From: Evernia prunastri | Taxonomy: Eukaryota > Ascomycota > Lecanoromycetes > Lecanorales > Parmeliaceae | Assembly: GCA_003184365.1 (NCBI GenBank) | Contig: NKYR01000094.1 | Coordinates: 1 to 64,000 of the forward strand | DNA length: 64,000 nucleotides | Reading direction: 5' to 3' | Shown: in pieces, positions 12,110-21,906 of the stretch | Position numbering within the stretch: the stretch's first letter is position 1 | How the letters are laid out: each line of letters begins with the position of its first letter | Made by a program: the position numbers and the translations under genes | Notes under the pieces: model-generated | Told to the model about the DNA's origin: nothing | Database searches by the model: none | Seen by the model: the letters and a program-made list of their open reading frames with translations, nothing else

Positions 12110-14124
12110 TCAATGAAAACTTGCAGCATCGATCACCGGCCCTTTATAGTCTCGTCTCCCCCATGTAAAGTACCAAGCCACACTGAAAATCAGAACAACT
12201 CCTGTCACCAAGATAGTGTAATTCATATTACCGGCGTTGACCGGTAGGCTAGGAGGCCAGAAGCTGAAGAACAGAATGATAAGCACATAGATAACCGCAA
12301 AGAGATTGACCGCAGGTCCCAAGACACCGGGCATATACCACGGGCCCCAGCTGAGCTCAAACCCAGGCGTGTTTGTAAGCCGTGAGTGTGAGAGAGGGGA
12401 ATGCCGGATTCCACCGGTAGTGCGCCGCCAAAGGAGGAGCCCGATAGCCAGAGCGTAGGACGCCGACAATCCAGCGACAGCGATGGATACAATGTTATTG
12501 AAAGCTGTGGATGAGCCCAGTACGATCAGTGAAAGGAGAATTGATATCATGCTCGTGGCGACAATTGTGTGGACAGGGATCGATGTCCGTTGATTGACCT
12601 GTGAGGCACAGATTGTCAGCTCAATAGTTACCCGCATGGCTTAGAATCGTGTATGAAAAATTTATGCTCTTACCTTTGCGAGAGTCCTGTAGCGTGGCAA
12701 GCCTCGATCGCGTGCAAATGACCAAGTCATCCGCGAACATGAAGCCAACACACCAACGTTGGCAAACAGCTGCAAGACGGTAATGATAGAAGCCATTATG
12801 GTTGCTCCAGCAGTGGAACCAGTTGCCTGGACAAAGATATCCATGAAGGCGTAACCTGTTGGAGAATTTAGAGTGGACCAGACATCGGCAGTAACGAAGA
12901 GAGTTGCTATCAGCATCGAAAGAGCCAAGGCACCATTAACAACCAGACTGAACAATATTGACCAAGGAACTACGGTCGGAGCGTTTTTGATTTCTTCGGA
13001 CATCTACAGACAGCATTGTTAGCTACCATTGCAGAGATCATCGGTGGTAACCTACATGTACTGCACCGTCGGCACCGAAGAACATGAAGACGGGTCCAAG
13101 AAGGCCGACCATGAAAGATGTTCCTTGAGTACGGAAGTTTCCGAGATTCAGCCAAAGGTCAAAGACCTGGTGCGGGTCTTGATGTTCTCCAAGAAACAGG
13201 AGCGGTAGTAGAATGGCGAAGTATCCCACTATGTGAAGGAGCAATATGAAGCCCTCGAACTTCGGTAAAACAGTACTGGCGAGCACATTGATGAACACAG
13301 CGAAAGCCATGACCGCCCAGAACAATAGCATATGCTGGTAAGGCTTAGGATCGTAATCGGGTCGAGTCAGGACGATCAAGCCTTGAATAAGTGCTGCCGA
13401 GATAAAGTTGGCTGTGGCAAATGACGCTTGCCAGCCGATAACAGTAAGCCAGCCTACATGGTATCAGTCTGATGCTGTGAAAGAACAGTCTCAACGGAGT
13501 ATACCTGTCATATAGCTGAAGATTTTCTGCGACCCTGGTGGAACAAGCATCGACACCCAGTGATATTGGCCACCTGCCGTTGGTGCCCTATGGGAAACAT
13601 TAGCTGAGATCATAGAGGGCTCTTGGTGGGTACAACATTGAAGCAAGCTCAGCCAAGGATGCAAAGGTTGCTAATGCGCCTGCCCAGACAAAGAGAAACC
13701 CGTATATAAAACCGGCGGGCCCCCCGCTATCGCCGGAGGTCAGCTATCATCACAGGGAATGGCGATCGCGAGACTTACTTGAGGATCGAAATGTCGAATA
13801 CGCTTGTGGGAATCTTGGTTAGCAGAGCATTGGTATAGCTTCTTTCGTCTTACATGAACACAGCTTCCCAACTGATCAGAAGGGTGCACGTAAAGCCCAG
13901 AATTGACACGAAACCGAAATTGCGCTACAACAACTGTCAGCTCCGCACAGTTTTCCGCGAAAACAGGACGGGCATGAAACCTTCAGGACTGGCAGTTTCC
14001 CCAAGCGGTTGAGCACATCGAAGTGCTGCTCATCGTTGTCTTGAGAGGATGTCTTCTTAGGACTACAATTCTGGAACTCGTAGCTTGTAGCTCGATGAAC
14101 CCCTTGAAGCTCCATTTCGGCCAT
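12110..14124 (-). CDS. Amino-acid/choline-type permease (APC superfamily, copy 2)
   Basis: Paralogue of the permease at 4117. The start at 14124 gives MAEMELQGVHRATSYEF. Following exons show RNFGFVSILGFTCTLLISWE, IVFDISILN joined to GGPAGFIYGFLFVWAG, then a PTAGGQYHWVS-type segment, the helices around GWLTVIGWQASF, and FFGADGAVH. The conserved MSEEIKNAPTVVPWSI loop lies at about 13003. CSRMTWSFARDRGLPRYR then VNQRTSIPVHTI follow, and the C-terminus is GRRDYKGPVIDAASFH. Roughly nine exons with small introns; the NQRT intron and the AEE/SEE loop splice agree with copy 1. One intron near 13840 needs an acceptor inside a CCCACAAG word to keep frame. It is divergently paired with the rhodopsin gene at 15697. 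The substrate is unknown. Confidence 0.87.
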
Positions 14125-15696
14125 GTCTGCAAAAGACTGATGAGTAAAATTCAGGGAGAATGGTGGATTTAGGAGGGTTGGCGAGAACTTTAACCAAACC
14201 TCGGTTTAGCAGAACCAAGACTTCAATAATAAATGGATATCAAATAGATCATGCTTGATATGCTCCCCTAATGCATGCTACCGCGCAGTTTTCTGGAGCA
14301 GCGGCCTCGTCCGCTTATCTCTTTTACCAAAACTTTGACTTGCATGCTATGGAAAGAAGGCAGACTCAACTTGGTAGCCAATGGTCTCACTCAATTTATT
14401 CCAAACTTCAAAGCGGAATTTTGCACTCGAGCCATCATTGCTGCTTCATTTGACGACGGATCTTTCCCACCCAACAGCATCATTGAGGGCAGATATCTTA
14501 GGTCAAGACATATCTCTTTCCAGAGACGCCAAACCGAAAAGACCACGAACAGGATGTTTCAACTGGAAAGTCAACTGTATCAGACCCAAGTCGTTGAATA
14601 CATGGATCCGACATTCGAAGCAGATATCTCAATCTCCCTAATTACCGATTGAGAAACTTACAACTACTTGGGTGGCGGAAAAACTCTAAGACTTTTCGGA
14701 ACCTTTGTATTGGAGATCAGCACCAGAAGTCCTGCATGGCGACTGGTACTCTTCTTCAAAGGCGGCCCCGTGGCGGGAGGCTCTGGGATTATCTTCTCAG
14801 AGTAAATTTCAGGGGTTTTCTTTGGCTTGCGGGACGTTGCATAAATATGGGTCCGTGCACTCTCCTTTCTGATCGCATTGTTCAGGACAGGACTTTTGGT
14901 GGGGATCGAGCCGAGGAGCAGACCTCCCTACGGAAGCCAGTATGATGTTGAGCCCGAGATAAATAAGTGTAGTCACGATCTCTTGCGCCAACCCCCCAAG
15001 CCTCCTGTGAACCACCGAGTCAATGTTCAACAGGAGAGTTGGGTAAAAGCATCAACTTCAAGATTGTACCTTTTGACAAGTTGAACACCCAAAATATTAC
15101 TAGGCCAATCGGTCGACTGCGTATAGCGTAATCCTCCATCTACCTTATTCACCGCAATATTATTGAGATTCTGGGGCAGACTATCCGCCGTCACGCGTAC
15201 ACTGACGACTTGTGGTCTCTAGATCAAGAAAATTCTCCGAATTGGTGTAGGAACCCGCGCAGACACGGCAACCATGCTAAAACAGTCTTTTGTCAGGTAA
15301 GCAAAATTTGGATTTCGAGAGCAATCTAGGTCACGTGTAGGACTTATACTCTCTTGGCAGATGTACCCACCAATTAACTTGGTGGCCGGGGATACCAGAG
15401 AGCTTCCGCACTGAGATGATAAACCCTACGGCCGTAAGAGCATTCTGCACCAGCACGGCCGTTGGGGGTTCTTGGACGACTGGGAAGCAGCAAGGCGATT
15501 CGTTCGCAGGAGGTCCCGTCCATGTTCTTGAGAGCAGTCATTCTGCAGCACACTTGTTGGTAAAAGCTGCCGAGGCTCGTTGTTGCTTCCATGGTCTGAT
15601 CTATATCAAACTCCCAGCTCACTCGAGTTTCAATAAATAATTTGACCAAATCTTTGACAGTAAACCACCCTCATCTTCTAACATCCGCCTGTCATC
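14125..15696. promoter_or_regulatory. Divergent intergenic region between permease 2 and rhodopsin copy 2
   Basis: This 1.6-kb spacer must hold both promoters. Minus-strand stretches at 15374-15649 and about 15060-15240 read as plausible protein (for example NNIAVNKVDGGLRYTQ), but with stops between them and no family I recognise. They may be a decayed gene. I see no obvious sequence identity with the matching spacer at 2688-4116. Confidence 0.35.
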
Positions 15697-17012
15697 ATGG
15701 CTCGTACCTTCATCACAAGCGATGATCTTTCCCCCCTCGTGCTCATTGTTACTTGGTTGCTGTGTATTATTTCGGTCTTGAGCATGGTAGCTCGAGGGTC
15801 TGCCAAACTTATCTCCACTCGATCCACGAAAGCTGACGACCATTCGAGTCTCTCGTCATTGGTAATCTCAATCCTCAGTCCAAGATCGGTGTAATGCTGA
15901 ATACTATTCGTCTAGTTTCTCGGTATTGCTCAGTCCGCTGCTGTCACCGTACGAACCTCAAAAGGCCTGGGCAAACATGTCACCGCCTTGGATGCTGCTC
16001 AAATCTCCGCTTATTCAAAGGTGAGTCCATGATTCGCCCGCTGTACGAATAGGGCGCTGAGCTCGATGAAAGGCTACCTACGCTGCCAACATACTTTATT
16101 TTAGTAGCATGTGTCTTTCTGAGCTCTCAGTCGTTCTACTAGTCAGGAGCATCACGCCAGTTCCACGAGACAGGCAACTGCTGTTCGGTGTGGGAAGCAT
16201 TACAATCCTTTGGACCATCATAGCAGTCATTGTCAGTGCTGCTGAATGCGGTTCACCAACACCATGGGACTATTTTGATGACCACTGCATCAAGCGTGTA
16301 AGTGTCTGGTTCTTCTGCATTCCACAATATTGCTTGGAACCCGCTGAGTCAAAGTTTTAGGTCAGATGGGGGAATTGCGTCGAGGTCATGAATATCCCGA
16401 TCAACATTGGTCTCATCGCCCTGCCTGTGTGGATTGTATCGAAAGTGCAGACTTCTCATCTCAAAAAATACTCCGTGGTATTGATGTTCGCCCTGCGCAT
16501 AACGTAAGTGTTCCTCAGAAAGGCACTTCTTCAGTGATGCTTACGGACTTACTAGGGCCTGTATCGCCTCAATTTGTAAGCTTGTATACTGGAACAAAGC
16601 TGGATATTCTCACGATCTGACCTTTGACATTTGGCCCGTCACACTTTGCACCCAAATAATCCAATGTTTGAGTGTAGTGTCTTTCTGCTCTCTCTACCTC
16701 AAGCCTCTGTTCGGAATCCTCGACTCCGGCTTTTTTAGGAGCGATGAGTACCGCCGGAAGGGACAACTAAATCCAGAAGGCTCATACATTCTCTCCACCG
16801 TCAACCCTGGGACAGCGGTCAGGTATGAGGGCCAAGAATTGGCGACGCTGGCTAGGACAGAGCATAACACCACCACCATCACCGCTCTTGAAAACGAGTC
16901 CGGATGGGATGCCGGTAGCCAGAACAGCGAAGCGCGGATCATTAAAGAGACTCGAACATTCACCGTCGAGAGTTCAGCCGCTGTGGAGGATTCTGTGTCT
17001 TACTTGGAGTAG
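15697..17012 (+). CDS. Fungal rhodopsin-domain seven-helix membrane protein (copy 2)
   Basis: Same family as 1350-2687. Exon 1 (from 15697) encodes the first helix and stops at SSL. Exon 2 gives FLGIAQSAAVTVRTSKGLGK, with the family's GLG loop. Exon 3 needs an acceptor at GATGAAAG to give ATYAANILYFSSMCLSELSV and ends at the conserved WDYFDDHCIKR. Exon 4 gives VRWGNCVEVMNIPINIGLIA. Exon 5 gives ACIASICKLVYW and the last helix, LKPLFGILDSG. The Ser/Thr/Glu-rich cytoplasmic tail ends in SVSYLE. The first intron and the following one sit at the same protein positions as in copy 1, which supports common descent. Function unknown; some relatives act in surface sensing. Confidence 0.87.
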
Positions 17013-17547
17013 TGTCCCGTAAGACAGGACGGGGGAAGCAATGGGGGAGACTGAAACCCCACCGCATAAGCTGGGTGGCCTAGCAGCCTTTGTGTCTGTA
17101 TCTACAATGACATCCTGAGAAATTATTAGGCAAGCCTCAAGACTAGCTAATAAGATGAGAGACCTTGCACTGCACCTATTTCATGTATGAGCGGGAGGTC
17201 CGCGAAAGAAAAAGCTGGTAATGACAGAGCCTCGAGTGAACATGGTAGAGAAAAGGATTAAGACACCATGACAAGGGCCTGGAAGTCTAGGCACATAAGT
17301 TCGAAGACCTAACAGCTTTCTGTGCTGACTTTGTAATCACAATGTTATCGTGAACAAGGATATTATCCTAAGCAGTTGTTAGCTCACTCGCCTCAGGACC
17401 AGCCAAGAAGAAGATAGATCGAGCACCGTACCCATCTCACGTTGAGACCAGCCCTATGCTCAGCGATCTCATACTCCGCTTTGAGAAGCGATAAACCCCT
17501 TTCCCCCCTGCAAGACATCTCTCCTTCCTACCGTCTCGTAGCTCTCC
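17013..17547. other. Convergent intergenic region
   Basis: Space between the 3' ends of the rhodopsin copy 2 and CSL4 genes. It has no coding potential that I can see. Two stretches (about 17079-17190 and 17307-17440) look like diverged copies of each other, sharing words such as CCTAACAGC/CCTAGCAGC, ACAATG and GCCTCA.GAC.AGC. Confidence 0.35.
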
Positions 17548-18333
17548 TCAAAAAGGTTTCGCAACCTTCCTAATCTCCCTCTCCCCAGTAACCGGATCCT
17601 TAAACTCCTTCCAGCTAATCGGAACCATCGTATTCCCCGCCTCGCTCTTCGCCATAATGACACCCAGTTCGTTCCTCGCCGTAGTCAGATAGTAGTTCGA
17701 CTGGTCTCCCAGACTGATCTACACCCAACCCATAACAATCAGCCACCACACATTCATCCATTTCACCAACAAGTCCGCGCTTTCCCATTCCTTCCTAGCC
17801 GTAGAAGCGAGGAGTAGAGAAAAGGGGAGGAAAACATAGCATACCACAACGCCCCGAACCACATCCCCAACCCTGAACCCCTCCGCACAAACGACCTTCT
17901 CCTTCTCCGTCGCCCTCACATCCTCCTTCCTCACCACGGCCTGCCACTCATCACCGCACACGTCCTCCCCCTCGCCCTCTTCCCTCCCAATAGCCAGTAT
18001 GACCACATCGACCTGCCTCGTCCGCACCCGCACGACCCGACACAGCACCACGCTCCCCACGCGCGGGAGCGTGTTCGCGCTGCTGACGTTCGCGGACGGT
18101 ATGGGCGCGTGGGTGGGCGATGGCAGCAGGCGGGGGATCGAGATCGTGGGCTTGGCGGCGCCGGGGTTTGGGGGATTGGAAGGGGCGGTGAGGACGGGGC
18201 GGCCGGCGAGCGAGGCGTGGATTGTGGACGAGGGGGCGTGGAGATGGGTGCCTGGACCGGGGATGTAGTCTGTGGAGGAGCCGAGGGGGAGGCCGGGGTA
18301 TGCAAGTGGGGGGAGGGCGCTGGTAGTGGCCAT
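17548..18333 (-). CDS. CSL4: Exosome complex subunit CSL4
   Basis: RNA-binding cap subunit of the RNA exosome, the 3'-5' RNA-processing and decay complex of nucleus and cytoplasm. Two exons (17845-18333 and 17548-17718) join in phase 0 to give 219 residues. The N-terminal part has YPGLPLGSS and the Pro/Ser-rich segment typical of fungal CSL4. A middle S1-type fold starts around PRVGSVVLCRVVRVRTRQVD (residues about 90-110) and runs through RVGDVVRGVV. The second exon gives ISLGDQSNYYLTTARNELGV, a strongly conserved CSL4 signature, and then the C-terminal zinc-ribbon-like remnant SWKEFKDPVTGE. The ending is REIRKVAKPF. The start at 18333 is preferred over upstream methionines because it begins at the conserved N-terminus. 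Very GC-rich coding sequence. Confidence 0.9.
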
Positions 18334-19037
18334 GGTTGAATGCAGCGGCGGGGAAATCTGAAGGACGCTTTTGTGGCGTGTTCTTGAAATGATGCACGTG
18401 ACCTCAAAGAATCTACAAATGTGTTGCAAGGGAATTCTGTCATGTACAATATACAATCCTCTTGAGGGCCTCTTTTTGTGTATAGTGGAGCTCGTGCTTG
18501 CACGCATTTATTTCTACATAGGACTTGTATCTGTGTGCTTGGGATATGAAAGAGACCGGTTTTCAGATGGATTACCGAATGGCTGTTTTATGGGAAGTTT
18601 CCTTTCTTTCCTAGTCTCTTCTCACCTCAATCGTGACAATTAGTTCGCATATCGGTCAGACTGTACTCGGACGAACGGCATGGATGCAATGTGCGAATCT
18701 AATCAGGAAGAACCACTTATGCAGGCGGTCCTGTAACTAATGATGAGGTTTGAACCAAGTCTCAAGGCTCTTGAAGTATATACTGACGTCTGCAGACCTC
18801 TAAGCCCACATCAGCACTACCTCCAAACAAAGTACACGAATAAAAGCGTTCTCTCCACTAAACAGATACCATTTAATTTGCCTGGTCCAACAAGATATCC
18901 GTAACTCCCCTCCATCCTCGGCTTTCCGCACGACTACTCTGGTCAAAACACGAAGAGGTGATCCCCGGAACGCCTTGCAGCTGAAGCCAAGATATTAGAC
19001 CAAAGGGTGGTGAGTTGTCGAATCGCAAGAGTCGGTA
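18334..19037. other. Intergenic region between CSL4 and VAC8
   Basis: Contains the CSL4 promoter and the VAC8 3' flank. No gene seen. Confidence 0.4.
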
Positions 19038-21033
19038 TTAACCCTCGACAAGTGTTTGCCTTGCAGGTTCTGGTGTTTTGTTGAGGACTTCGAGAGACCG
19101 GCGCGCTAGGGCTACCACTTCTCCCTCTCCTTCTTCCCCTTCTTCCTCATCTGACTCGATGTTCTTGTCTGATATCGTCTTAATCATCTGAATGACATCG
19201 TCCGCCTTCGATATGAGAGCAATGAGGTCCTTGTCTTCCGATTCAAGAAGTTGTAGCAAGGTCCATATCGCGATGTGCTGAAACGTGGCATCGCCACTGG
19301 CGAGGAAACGGTTCAGATAACCGTGTATGCCCCCGTTTGGCTCCGTCCAATCTTTAATGAATCTCGAATAGTCGCCAACTACAAACAGTCAGTTTGAGAT
19401 TAGGGACGGATGACATGTGTAATACCTTTTGAGGACAGATTCCCTAAAGCAGCTGCGCTGTTGCCTTGAACCTCGATTGAGTCCGAATCTGTCAAGGGGA
19501 TCAGAACATCAAAGACGCCAAGATTGAGTAAATGTGTCTTCAGCTCGTCACTGAGGGCTAACACGGCGATAGCCGCAGTCATTTCTGATTGTACGCTCAA
19601 GGCCACGTCGAGCACCAATTCTTTGCATTTTTGAACCGCGCCAGCTTCCAGCACCAGTTGTTTATTGCGATCAGAGCTAGCTGCGAGATTTCGGAGGGTA
19701 GAGATAGCGTGGCATTGAATCTCTTCGTTGTCAGTGGACCCCAAGAGCTCTACCAAAGGCTTTAGAAACCCGGCATCGATGATGGGAGATTCATTGAGAG
19801 GATGTATAGAGATGTTGCGGATGCAGGCGACAGCAGAGAGTATGAGTGGCAGATAAGACGATTGGAGCAGACGTAGGAGTGGTGGGAGACCCCGAGCACG
19901 GACGATCTCTAATTGATATTTCTCATCGGATGCTAAGTTCCGGAGAGCCAAGGCAGCTTGACATTGTACTTTGGGAGAATTCGAGTCCATGAGTTGAACG
20001 AGTGACTGGACTAAACGTGACTCATTCTGCGCAAGCTTCTTTCGATTGCCAGCATCGACCGCAATGTTGCTCAGGGCTGTGGTACAGTAGTATTGAACGT
20101 CGACGTCGTGAGAAGAAAGAAGCTGTACGAGCACAGGAATAGCACCAGCGTTGACCAGCTGTTGTCGATTATCGTCTGTGACCTTTGTCAGCAATCTGTG
20201 ACAACGAATTGACGTAGACCTGATAGACCTGAATGAGTCATGTTCAACAGAGCTCCTGTAGCATTCCTTTGCACTCGCATGTCCTTTGATTTTGCCAGTC
20301 GGGTCAGTGGGCCCAGTGCTCCTGATCTCGCGATCTTGGCTTTGTTATCCTCGTGTGTTGCCAGGTTCGTGATACAGCCAACGGCGTTGCATTGGACTTC
20401 GACGTTGGTGGACATCATTTGCCGTATCAGGGGCGAAAGGCCACCAAGCAGAACGATAGCGACCTTGTTCTCGGCTGCAATTACATCAATATACGGCTAT
20501 GTCCTTGGCAAGAGATTGCCTACTATTCACGGCCAGATTCCCCAACGCAGCACTGGCTGCTCTTTGTACTTCTATATCGTCATTTTGAAGGAGGAAGAGG
20601 ATGGGCTCGAGAGTGTCTCGGTCGACTTCTCTGACATCTAAACACATCATATCAGTAAATTGTTGCAGTCGTAGTCCGTTTGCTCGCACCTCGTTCTGTG
20701 ATCTCGGCAAACGTCAAGCTAGCACTGCGTTGTAGGTCGACATTCTCCGAGTAGACGAGGGTGCTCAGAGATCGAAGGGGTTCTCCAGAGAAGAAGTCGG
20801 TCTCGCCTCGCTGTAAATGCATTCAGTTGCAATCGCGATGGTAGGAGGCTGCGATACGTACATTCTCAAGATACTGCAATAGGTCTGCGACAGCTTCCCT
20901 CTCGCTATCTGCCAGCGCGGGCTCGTACAACCCATCCCTAGAGCGGCCTTGGTAGCGGTCAGCAACGATCTCTAACTTATCAGACGTTGCTGTACTAGCT
21001 ACCTTTGCAGCATGAAGACCAGCAATTTCCCAT
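19038..21033 (-). CDS. VAC8: Vacuolar protein 8 (armadillo-repeat protein)
   Basis: Vac8 is a vacuole-membrane armadillo-repeat scaffold for vacuole inheritance, homotypic fusion, nucleus-vacuole contact and selective autophagy. The start at 21033 gives MGNCWSSCCK: Gly2 for N-myristoylation and Cys4, 8 and 9 for palmitoylation, exactly the Vac8 membrane anchor. This first exon is only 31 nt. It joins to GRSRDGLYEPALADSEREAV, and later exons carry the armadillo repeats, for example VEVQCNAVGCITNLATHED, VQRNATGALLNMTHS and VQCQAALALRNLASDEKYQ. Near the C-terminus are FQHIAIWTLLQLLESEDKD and an acidic stretch, and the protein ends in ARQTLVEG. About eight exons. Length and order agree with filamentous-fungal Vac8. 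No disruption seen. Confidence 0.95.
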
Positions 21034-21906
21034 GCCTCAAGGTGGAGTGCCTGAAAGGCACCGATGGCTGGGTATGACGGTGTTTCACGACCTCTGGGAG
21101 GTCTTCTCTTGGGGGAATCAATTGATGTCAGCTTTAGACACCATAATGAATAAGCGATTGGAGCAGTCGCCGCCGGTAACGGCAACAATTATGATTGAGC
21201 GAAGAGATTGTAATGGAAGGGACGACCTGTGATCAAAGGTCCACGCCAAGCCAAACTCCGGATAGATTAAGCACCGACAAGGGTTGCCCCGCTAGGCTCT
21301 AGCCGCTTTGAACATCTTCCGTTCGAGGGTCTCGCTTCCACGAGTTCAAATCCAGTATCTACACAATCTATTTTTGAATTATTCGCCGGTCTTTGACAGG
21401 TGCTATTTGCTCTCGAAACATGCGGATGTTTATGTATACGTTCGATTTCTGCCACATATGATGATCGCTACAGAGAACCTATGGCTGAAGCTTTTCAGAC
21501 GGGGTATAGGACTCTCAACCGCCTGCCCTAGCTTTAAGGACTACTGGTCCAGACCGGCTTCATAAGCTACTAGCTCAGAACGGTTCCGAGGCAGTCCTTG
21601 GACAGTTCAAGATATGCGACCCAACGGTCTGGACTGTCTTTCCGACGTGTTCCCCATTTCAATATCCCACTCCTTTAGATATATACTTAGACTACCCGAT
21701 AAAAAGTAAAAAGATGCAAGTCTGGATCTTCTATTCGATTCACTCAATTTAATCCGAATCAAGATGATGGACGAATGACGAGGCATGTGAGTTATTTCAA
21801 TTTGGATTAGGGCCTTTGAACGGAATATTGGGAGGGGGAGGGCAAGTACATTTGCTGAATGCCATTAGCCCGTCTTTCTTCTAAATGAATGAGGTAAGGA
21901 AGGCAC
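21034..21906. other. Intergenic region between VAC8 and gene A
   Basis: Holds the VAC8 promoter. A tRNA-like word (GAGTTCAAATCC near 21340) is present but does not fold into a tRNA. No gene is supported. A possible extra last exon of the next gene near 21860 cannot be excluded. Confidence 0.35.

Noticed and set aside
17931..18503. 190- and 148-residue minus frames over CSL4
   Set aside because: Pro/Arg/Ser-rich shadows in GC-rich sequence; CSL4 motifs are in the other frame.
21270..21370. tRNA-like words (GACAAGGGTTGCC ... GAGTTCAAATCC)
   Set aside because: The T-arm and acceptor stem do not pair, and no anticodon arm can be drawn; at best a chance or decayed fragment.
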